Shown: positions 28,620 to 35,493 of the stretch, piece after piece | Position numbering within the stretch: position 1 is the stretch's first letter | How the letters are laid out: the number at the start of each line of letters is the position of its first letter | Assembly: GCA_019115005.1 (NCBI GenBank) | Contig: DXEK01000023.1 | Coordinates: forward strand, 1-35,493 | Length of the DNA stretch: 35,493 nt | Reading direction: 5' to 3' | Source of the DNA: Candidatus Fusicatenibacter merdavium | GTDB taxonomy: Bacteria > Bacillota > Clostridia > Lachnospirales > Lachnospiraceae | The notes under the pieces: model-generated | What the model was told of the DNA's origin: nothing | The model's database searches: none | The model's input: only the letters and a program-made list of their open reading frames with translations | Translations under genes and position numbers: made by a program

Positions 28620-31235
28620 ATGCAGGAGGAACAGACGGGGAGCGGCAGGCTGAAGATTTTTTTCAGCTACGCCCCCGGAACGGGGAAAACACAGGCTATG
28701 CTGGCGGCTGCCCGGAAGGAAAAAGAGCGGGGAGTGGATGTTGTGACCGGCTGTCTGAAGGAAATCCCGGAGATGTGCGGTCTGTCGGCAGATCCATCCG
28801 CCGCCGGGGCGAAACCGGAATACTGCGGACTGGAATGGCTTCCGCCGAGACAGATCCGGTACCAGGGGAAAGACTGTCAGGAGTTCGATCCGGACCGAGC
28901 CCTCGAGAGAAAGCCGCAGATTCTTCTGCTGGATGATATGGCGCACATCAATCGTGAGGGAAGCCGGCATGCCAGACGTTACCAGGATATCGGAGAGCTG
29001 CTTCGGGCGGGGATCTGCGTGTACACAACGCTGAATGTACAGAACCTGGAGAGCCTGGAGGATCTTGTGGTTTCCGCCACGAGAAATCCGGTAAAAGAGC
29101 GGATCCCGGATACTCTTTTTGACCAGGCGGATCAGGTGGAATTTGTGGATATGGAACCGGAGGAGCTGCTTGAGCGGATGGAAAAGGACGGGCAGGGAAG
29201 AGATCCGGGGGAGACGCCTGCCTTTACCCTGGAAAAGCTTGCGGCACTGCGGGAGATCGCTCTGCGCCGTGCGGCGGACCGTATCGGGAAAAGGACGGGG
29301 GAAAAGAAAAGAATCCGGGAACATCTGCTGATTTGTCTGTCCGGGGCTCCGTCCAACGCGAGAGTGATACGGACTGCGGCCCGCATGGCGGAGGCGTTTC
29401 ACGGACAGCTGACCGCGCTGTTTGTGGACAATACTCAGGCCAGAGGAAAAGAGGTCATGGAGAATCTGAGACTTGCGAGAAAACTGGGAGCGCGGATCGC
29501 GACGGTTTACGGGGAGGACACGGCACTCCAGATCGCTGAATACGCCCAAATCAGCGGTGTGACGAAGATCGTGCTCGGGCGGAGTACGCGCCGCGGGCCT
29601 TCCAGACAGATGGTGGAGCGCTTGAGCCAGCTGGCGCCGGATATCGATATCTATATTATTCCGGATCAGAATCGTGGGAAGGAAAAAAAGAAAACTTTCA
29701 GCCCCCGGAGAGAGAAGATCACAGGCAGGGATCTGCTGCTGGCGCTGGGGATCATGGCGGCGTGTACGGCTGTTAGTTTCCTGTTTCATGTACTGAGCCT
29801 GAAAGAGGCGAATATGGAGCTGATCTATATTCTGGGCGTGCTGAGTGTGGCGGTGATCACGGGCGGAAAACTGTACAGCTTGGCCGTCTCATTGCTCGCG
29901 GCGCTGATGTTTAATTTCTTTTTTACGGAGCCGTATTTTGCTCTGTCCAGCGTTTCGGGATATGTGGTGACGTTTCTGATCATGCTCGCGTCAGCGATCG
30001 TGTGCAGTACATTGACAGGGCGGTTGAAACGGCAGGCGGTTCTCAGCGCACAGAAGGCATACCGTACCGGCGTGCTCCTGGAGACGAGCCGGAAACTTCA
30101 GGGAGCGGGAAATGAGAAAGAGATCCTGGAGGTCGCGGCGGCACAGATGGGAAAACTTCTGGAGCGCACAGTCGTGATCTACCCGGCAGACGGGAAAGGG
30201 ATGCTGGGACAGATGGAAATATTTCCGGGAAAAGACAGACGAAACTGGACCAAGGAGGAATTCCTTGCCGAAAAGGAGGTCGCGGAATGGGTGTTCCGCA
30301 ACAACAGACACGCGGGAGCGTTGACCCAGACATTCTCTGATGCCGTCTGCCTGTATCTGGCGGTCCGAAGCGGAGAGCAGGCGTTGGCGGTTGTGGGGGT
30401 TTTTCTGAAAAATTCCGAGCCGCCGGCGGATTTTGAGAAGGAACTGATGGTCGCGATCCTGGATGAGTGCGGTCTGGCGCTGGAACGGGAAAAGATCCGC
30501 AGAGACAATCAGGAACTGGAGGAGACGGCGCGCCAGGAGGCGCTGCGGGCCAATCTCCTGCGAGGGATCTCCCATGATCTGCGCACGCCTCTGACCGGCA
30601 TTTCCGGAAATGCCGGTATCCTGATGAAGAACAGCGGAAAACTGGAGGAAGAAAAGAAGCAGGCGCTTTACCTGGCGATTTATGACGATGCGATGTGGCT
30701 CATGCGGCTTGTGGAAAATCTTCTGTCCATCACCAGAATTGAAAACGGCAGTATGCGCCTCAATCTGCAGCCCGCAGTGCTGGAGGAAGTGATCTATGAG
30801 GCGCTGGAGCACCTGGACCGCAAAGCGTCGGAACATAAGATATCCGTTCACTTTCCGGAGGAAATCCTGGTGGCGGATATGGACGCGGCGCTGATCGTTC
30901 AGGTAGTGGTCAATATTGTCAACAATGCTGTGAAATATACGCCTGCCGGATCGGAAATCCGGATCGAGGCGCAGAGAGAAGGGGCATTGCTCGCAGTGAG
31001 GATTTCCGATGACGGTCCCGGGATCGCGGCGGAGGACCGGGAAAGAGTTTTTGATATGTTTTATACGGCGAAGGACCGCCAGGCGGATGGTCGCAGAGGA
31101 TTAGGGCTGGGACTTGCGCTGTGCAGGTCCATTGTGACCGCACACGGCGGAACGATCACGGCAGAGGAGTGCAGCCCCCACGGAACCTGCTTTTTATTTA
31201 CATTACATGCTTCGGAGGTAGCGGCATATGAATAA
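28620..31235 (+). CDS. kdpD: KdpD-type sensor histidine kinase (KdpD N-domain, USP domain, DUF4118 TM region, HisKA, HATPase)
   Basis: 871 aa; FFSYAPGTGKTQAMLAAARKEKERGVDVVTG, LLLDDMAHINREGSRHARRYQDIGELLRAGICVYTTLNVQNLESL, USP LLICLSGAPSNARVIRTAARMAEAFHGQLTALFVDN, H-box GISHDLRTPLTGI, HATPase motifs. Confidence 0.95.
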   Translation: MQEEQTGSGRLKIFFSYAPGTGKTQAMLAAARKEKERGVDVVTGCLKEIPEMCGLSADPSAAGAKPEYCGLEWLPPRQIRYQGKDCQEFDPDRALERKPQILLLDDMAHINREGSRHARRYQDIGELLRAGICVYTTLNVQNLESLEDLVVSATRNPVKERIPDTLFDQADQVEFVDMEPEELLERMEKDGQGRDPGETPAFTLEKLAALREIALRRAADRIGKRTGEKKRIREHLLICLSGAPSNARVIRTAARMAEAFHGQLTALFVDNTQARGKEVMENLRLARKLGARIATVYGEDTALQIAEYAQISGVTKIVLGRSTRRGPSRQMVERLSQLAPDIDIYIIPDQNRGKEKKKTFSPRREKITGRDLLLALGIMAACTAVSFLFHVLSLKEANMELIYILGVLSVAVITGGKLYSLAVSLLAALMFNFFFTEPYFALSSVSGYVVTFLIMLASAIVCSTLTGRLKRQAVLSAQKAYRTGVLLETSRKLQGAGNEKEILEVAAAQMGKLLERTVVIYPADGKGMLGQMEIFPGKDRRNWTKEEFLAEKEVAEWVFRNNRHAGALTQTFSDAVCLYLAVRSGEQALAVVGVFLKNSEPPADFEKELMVAILDECGLALEREKIRRDNQELEETARQEALRANLLRGISHDLRTPLTGISGNAGILMKNSGKLEEEKKQALYLAIYDDAMWLMRLVENLLSITRIENGSMRLNLQPAVLEEVIYEALEHLDRKASEHKISVHFPEEILVADMDAALIVQVVVNIVNNAVKYTPAGSEIRIEAQREGALLAVRISDDGPGIAAEDRERVFDMFYTAKDRQADGRRGLGLGLALCRSIVTAHGGTITAEECSPHGTCFLFTLHASEVAAYE

Positions 31236-31932
31236 ACCACAGATATTGATTGTAGAGGATGACGCGGCGGTCAGCAATCTGATCGCGACGACGCTGGAAC
31301 TTCAGAATTATCAGTTCCGGAAAGCTCCCAACGGCGCGGCGGCAGTGATGGAGGCGCTGTCTTACCGTCCGGACGTCATGCTGTTGGATCTGGGACTGCC
31401 GGATGCGGATGGCGTGGAGATCATCCGGAAGATCCGTTCCTGGAGCAATATGCCGATCATTGTTGTGTCCGCCCGCAGCGAGGATACGGATAAAGTCGAG
31501 GCGCTGGATGCAGGCGCGGATGATTATCTTACCAAACCGTTTTCTGTCGATGAACTGCTGGCGCGGCTGCGAGTGGCGCTGCGGCGAGTGCGCTGCGACA
31601 GCCGGAAGGTCACGGAAGAGTCCAGCGTTTATGCGAACGGAGAGTTGAAGATCGATTACGCGGCAGGGTGCGTGTTTGTGGGAGAGAAAGAAGTGCACCT
31701 GACGCCGATCGAATATAAACTGCTCTGCCTTCTGGCCAAGAATACGGGAAAGGTCCTGACTCATAATTTTATTATCCGGGAGATTTGGGGCAGCGGGTAC
31801 TCTGCGTCAGACACTTCGTCGCTGTGGGTGTTTATGGCGACACTGCGCAAGAAGATCGAGGCGGAGCCGGCACATCCGAAATATATCAAGACGCATATTG
31901 GCGTGGGATACCGGATGATGCGGCAGGGATAG
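31228..31932 (+). CDS. kdpE: KdpE-type response regulator (OmpR family)
   Basis: MNKPQILIVEDDAAVSNLIATTLELQNYQ...VMLLDLGLPDADGVEIIRKIR; winged-helix DNA-binding domain; 8-bp overlap with kdpD. Confidence 0.95.
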   Translation: MNKPQILIVEDDAAVSNLIATTLELQNYQFRKAPNGAAAVMEALSYRPDVMLLDLGLPDADGVEIIRKIRSWSNMPIIVVSARSEDTDKVEALDAGADDYLTKPFSVDELLARLRVALRRVRCDSRKVTEESSVYANGELKIDYAAGCVFVGEKEVHLTPIEYKLLCLLAKNTGKVLTHNFIIREIWGSGYSASDTSSLWVFMATLRKKIEAEPAHPKYIKTHIGVGYRMMRQG

Positions 31933-31982
31933 AAGAGAGTGCAGGCAGTGTTTCAGGATTCGGAACATGGACGGATAAAAAT

Positions 31983-32019
31983 TTCGGCGCCGGGAACCGG
32001 TAAGGTTCCCGGCGCCGAA
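31983..32019. terminator. Hairpin between convergent kdpE and the sulfite/nitrite reductase gene
   Basis: Perfect 16-bp arms ttcggcgccgggaacc / ggttcccggcgccgaa; T-rich tail on the minus-strand side (aaatttttatcc). Confidence 0.7.
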
Positions 32020-32073
32020 GCTTATGCCGGTGTTGGCGGAACTATAAGGGATCTGTACGGGGAGACTGCCGGA

Positions 32074-33612
32074 TCAGCAGGCGTATCTGGAAGCCAGGTC
32101 GGCCAGATCCTGCCGGTGCTCCGGATACCAGGTTTCAAAGGTGGCGGAAGCCGACTGAATCATCCGTCCCAGTTCCGCCAGAAATTCCGGGATCCGGTCC
32201 GCCAGAAGGACGGCTCCGGCTTCGCCGATCCGGGCGCCGGGATCCGTATCGCAGCCGTTGAAGAATAGGCGGAAGGCAGGTTTGCTCTCGCTGTCCACTT
32301 TCTTTGCCTGTCCCATAAAACCGATCGCGCTGACCTGATGGCTTCCGCAGCTGGACGGACAGCCGGAGATATGAATCTTTGGAAGAACCCCGTCCGCAAA
32401 GTTTTCTTTCCGGATCCGTTCCACACATACTCGCAGCAGTTCCTGGGAATCCTGGATGCCGTGCTGGCAGATGGATGCGCCGATGCAGCTGACGCTGGTC
32501 TCGAAAAGGGATCCGGCTCCGTCGTCGGTGACTGCGAGAACAGCGGGCACCTCGCTCGCTTTCAGGTTGATGATGTAGAGGGTTCCGTCCGGAGACAGGC
32601 GTACTTCGGTATCCGTCATGTCTTTGATGGTTTCATACAATGCCGCAGGTTTTTCCGGCGGGAGGCATCCGCCGATGGGGTGGTAAGAGACCGTATACAG
32701 GCCGGGCTGCTTTTGCTCTATGATCCTTTTTCCGGAGACAACGCCGTCGCCCTCTTTGAGATATTCATCTTCCCATGGGATCGGCCATGGCGTTTCCTCC
32801 TCGCGGGCCTGGGCGAGAAATTCCAGAAAATGTGTGCGGATGCCGTCTTCTCCCAGTGCTTTCTGAAGATAACGGGTGCGGGCCTTGGCGCGGGAGTCAT
32901 AGTTTCCGTAAGCGGTGAACAGACGGATCATCGCGCTGACATACAAAGTGACCTCCTCAGGATCCGCTCCGTCTACGATGTGGACGCCGAGCAGCGGATT
33001 CGGGCCGAGACCGCCGGCGCAGTAGACGGAGAAGGTGCCGTCCTCCCTGGCGATGAAGCCGAGATCGCGGAAGGTGGCATGGGCCTCGTTGGCCGGGGTG
33101 TTGGAAAATCCGACCTTCAGTTTGCGAGGCATATGGAGCGAGGGGATCTGGGTGAGCAGATAATCGCCCACCGTCTGTACATAAGGCATTACGTTAAAAG
33201 TTTCTCCCTTTTCCACACCCGAGAGAGGACTGGCCATGACATTCCGGGGATTGTCTCCGCCGCCTCCGCGGGTGATGATACCGGCTTCCAGAGCATTCCT
33301 CATCATCGAGGCGGCAGATGCCGCGGAGAGATTGTGGACCTGGACTGTCTGGCAGGTCGTGAGCTTGAGAAGCGTTGCCTTTTTGTCCGCGATCTCGTCC
33401 GCAAGAAATTTCAGAAGTTCCTTCGTGAGACAGCCTCCCGGGATCCGAAGGCGGAGCATCAGCCTGGAATCTCTCTGGGCGTAGCTTCCGAATCCTCCGG
33501 AAATCCCTTTGAAAGTTCCGCGGTCCAGTTCTCCCGCCTCGAAGGCGAGGGCATTTTTTTCGTACAGGTCAATTTCTCTGCGAAACTGATCTTTCAATTC
33601 CTGTGAAATCAT
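32074..33612 (-). CDS. Nitrite/sulfite reductase hemoprotein domain protein (siroheme/4Fe-4S)
   Basis: Cx5C (CIGASIC) and Cx3C (GCPSSCGSHQ) siroheme/4Fe-4S motif; N-term MISQELKDQFRREIDLYEKNALAFEAGELDRGTFKGISGGFGSYAQRD; start trimmed to the ATG after ggagatacgat. Confidence 0.9.
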   Translation of the reverse strand: MISQELKDQFRREIDLYEKNALAFEAGELDRGTFKGISGGFGSYAQRDSRLMLRLRIPGGCLTKELLKFLADEIADKKATLLKLTTCQTVQVHNLSAASAASMMRNALEAGIITRGGGGDNPRNVMASPLSGVEKGETFNVMPYVQTVGDYLLTQIPSLHMPRKLKVGFSNTPANEAHATFRDLGFIAREDGTFSVYCAGGLGPNPLLGVHIVDGADPEEVTLYVSAMIRLFTAYGNYDSRAKARTRYLQKALGEDGIRTHFLEFLAQAREEETPWPIPWEDEYLKEGDGVVSGKRIIEQKQPGLYTVSYHPIGGCLPPEKPAALYETIKDMTDTEVRLSPDGTLYIINLKASEVPAVLAVTDDGAGSLFETSVSCIGASICQHGIQDSQELLRVCVERIRKENFADGVLPKIHISGCPSSCGSHQVSAIGFMGQAKKVDSESKPAFRLFFNGCDTDPGARIGEAGAVLLADRIPEFLAELGRMIQSASATFETWYPEHRQDLADLASRYAC

Positions 33613-33746
33613 ATCGTATCTCCTTTTTTCGCGAACCGGACGCCTGCAGCCGCTCCGAAGGCGGGAAACCTGGCGGCCGGTTTCTATGATAACATCAGTA
33701 TATGAGATACCAGAGTAAATTACAAGGCCGGATTTCACGTACAACG

Positions 33747-33782
33747 GTCGGACGCCGCCAAGCGATTTTCAATGCCGGATGC
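33747..33782 (+). repeat. Partial composite-repeat module (aagcgattttcaatgccggatgc)
   Basis: cggacgccgccaagcgattttcaatgccggatgc matches the nested-hairpin module at 10114-10156 and 12226-12267. Confidence 0.7.
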
Positions 33783-33864
33783 TTTACAACCCGGGCGGTT
33801 TCGTGTATGATAAGCAGAGAAATTGCGGGGCGGATTTAGGTAAAAGAAAAGGAGTTTAAAGTCT

Positions 33865-34818
33865 ATGAAATGGAACAAATTTACATTGAAAACACGGGCA
33901 GAGGCGGAGGATATCGTCATTGCGGCGCTGGCGGACGTCGGTGTGCAGGGCGTGGAGATCGAGGACAAACAGCCGCTGACAGAGTATGACAAACAGCAGA
34001 TGTTTGTGGATATTCTGCCGGATATGCCGGACGACGACGGGATTGCCTATCTGAATTTTTATCTGGAGCCGGATGACGACAAAGAAAAGATTCTTGGGGA
34101 TGTGAGAAAAGCGTTGGACGAACTGCGGGAGTTTATGGACATCGGGGAGTGTACGATCAGCGAGTCGGAGACGGAAGATAAGGACTGGATCAATAACTGG
34201 AAGACCTACTTTAAACAGTTCTACGTGGACGACATTCTGATCATTCCGTCCTGGGAAGAGGTAAAAGAAGAGGACAGGGATAAAATGATCATTCACATTG
34301 ATCCGGGCACTGCCTTCGGGACCGGTATGCATGAGACGACGCAGCTGTGCATCCGCCAGCTGAAAAAGTATGTGACGCCGGAGACAGAGCTTCTGGATGT
34401 GGGAACGGGCAGCGGTATTCTGTCGATCATCGCCCTGAAGCTGGGAGCAAAGCATGCGGTGGGAACGGATCTGGATCCCTGCGCGGTCCCGGCAGTCGAG
34501 GAAAACAAGGAGGCCAACGGAATTCCGGCGGAGGCGTTCGATATGATGATCGGAAATATCATCGACGACAAAAAGGTGCAGGATACGGTAGGATATGAGA
34601 AATATGACATTGTGACAGCCAATATCCTGGCAGATGTGCTGGTGCCGCTGACTCCAGTGATCGTAAATCAGCTGAAGAGCGGCGGGATTTATATTACGTC
34701 CGGGATCCTAGATGTGAAAGAAGAGGTTGTCCGGGAGGCAGTGACGGCGGCAGGTCTTGAAGTGGTGGAAGTGACCCGCCAGGGGGAATGGGTGTCTGTG
34801 ACTGCACGGAAACCGTGA
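33865..34818 (+). CDS. prmA: Ribosomal protein L11 methyltransferase
   Basis: 317 aa; MIIHIDPGTAFGTGMHETTQLCIRQL, ELLDVGTGSGILSIIALKLGAKHAVGTDLDP, YDIVTANILADVLVPL. Confidence 0.95.
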   Translation: MKWNKFTLKTRAEAEDIVIAALADVGVQGVEIEDKQPLTEYDKQQMFVDILPDMPDDDGIAYLNFYLEPDDDKEKILGDVRKALDELREFMDIGECTISESETEDKDWINNWKTYFKQFYVDDILIIPSWEEVKEEDRDKMIIHIDPGTAFGTGMHETTQLCIRQLKKYVTPETELLDVGTGSGILSIIALKLGAKHAVGTDLDPCAVPAVEENKEANGIPAEAFDMMIGNIIDDKKVQDTVGYEKYDIVTANILADVLVPLTPVIVNQLKSGGIYITSGILDVKEEVVREAVTAAGLEVVEVTRQGEWVSVTARKP

Positions 34819-34881
34819 GAGAAGATGTGAGATCCAGGCACGGATTCCTTTCAATGAGAGAACGGTTTCCGGAATAAGAAT

Positions 34882-34937
34882 ACTGCCGCATTCGCGCGGA
34901 ATGCTTCTGCATGCCGTTCGAATGCGGCAGTGTTTTT
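34882..34937 (+). terminator. Rho-independent terminator after prmA
   Basis: actgccgcattcg ... cgaatgcggcagt followed by gTTTTTa. Confidence 0.8.
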
Positions 34938-34947
34938 ATGGGCGGAT

Positions 34948-35289
34948 TCAGCTGCTGCGTCTTTTCTCCTCCTTGTACCCTTCTCCCCAGCTTTGCATGG
35001 CGTCGAGGATCGGTTTCAGACTTCTTCCCAGTTCTGTCAGAGAGTATTCCACTCTCGGTGGAACTTCCGGGTATACGGTGCGTGTGACCAGTCCGCTTTT
35101 TTCCATAGCACGAAGCTGCGCGGTCAGTACCTTTTGGGATACGCCGCCGATGGATTTTTTCAACTCTCCGAAACGTTTTGTCCCGGGCATCAGGTCGCGC
35201 AGGATCAAAACCTTCCATTTATCGCCGATCAGGGTCAGTGTCGTCTCTACCGGGCAGGCCGGCAGTTCTTCTTCCGTTTGTGCTGCCAT
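34948..35289 (-). CDS. HxlR family transcriptional regulator
   Basis: CPVETTLTLIGDKWKVLILRDLMPGTKRFGELKKSIGGVSQKVLTAQLRAMEKSGLVTRTVYPEVPPRVEYSLTELGRSL. Confidence 0.95.
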   Translation of the reverse strand: MAAQTEEELPACPVETTLTLIGDKWKVLILRDLMPGTKRFGELKKSIGGVSQKVLTAQLRAMEKSGLVTRTVYPEVPPRVEYSLTELGRSLKPILDAMQSWGEGYKEEKRRSS

Positions 35290-35356
35290 TTTTGCTCACC
35301 TCCTGCAGCGTTTGGGTGGTTCAGAAACTTTGGATCAAAATGCTTTTTGCCCCAAA

Positions 35357-35423
35357 CATCATAACATGAGACAAGCGACAAAAGGTCATAAATTTCATGC
35401 TTGCATGAAAATTTATGACTTTG
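35357..35423 (+). repeat. Dispersed ~65-bp repeat, copy 3
   Basis: catcataacatgagacaagcgacaaaaggtcataaatttcatgcttgcatgaaaatttatgacttt; contains hairpin gtcataaatttcatg-cttg-catgaaaatttatgac at 35385-35419. Confidence 0.8.
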
Positions 35424-35493
35424 TGGAGCGCAAAACACCGAAAAGTAGCCATTTTTCGAAGAAAAATGAGCGGATTTGAGGTGTTTTCAGGAT

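Noticed and set aside
28596-29789. 397-aa minus-strand ORF opposite kdpD
   Set aside because: Antisense to the KdpD N-domain; no domain signature.
32338-33606. 422-aa plus-strand ORF opposite the nitrite/sulfite reductase
   Set aside because: The opposite strand has catalytic motifs; this frame is a shadow ORF.
35357-35479. Possible peptide-coding sequence at the right edge (34901..35479 and 35247..35438 ORFs)
   Set aside because: Frames run through the dispersed 65-bp repeat and antisense hxlR; no coding evidence.

Overview
The window looks like a chromosomal segment from a Firmicutes genome, probably Lachnospiraceae-like judging by gene content; the species was not determined. Nearly all protein-coding genes belong to known families. 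In order, they are: the end of a sugar ABC permease, an LplA-type solute-binding lipoprotein, a GH35 beta-galactosidase, an AraC regulator and a GH43-like enzyme (all +); prs, dnaC/dnaI-like and dnaD-like (- operon); murC (-); glgC, glgD and spoVG (+); an RsmF-type rRNA m5C methyltransferase and a secreted coiled-coil/3D-domain protein (+); two paralogous small XRE regulators flanking a hypothetical protein; hrcA, grpE, dnaK and dnaJ with a perfect CIRCE operator (+); ktrB and ktrA (-) divergent from kdpD and kdpE (+); a nitrite/sulfite-reductase hemoprotein (-); prmA (+); and an HxlR regulator (-). The most unusual content is intergenic. There are two very long GC-rich imperfect palindromes (about 400 and 315 bp), a composite repeat of about 135 bp found twice, a dispersed repeat of about 65 bp found three times, and a short TAACMGTTCAGC-type palindrome found at 8 or more sites. 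A tight cluster of perfect DnaA boxes lies in an unusually long intergenic region upstream of the dnaD/dnaC operon. No rRNA, tRNA, CRISPR array, transposase or phage module was recognised.
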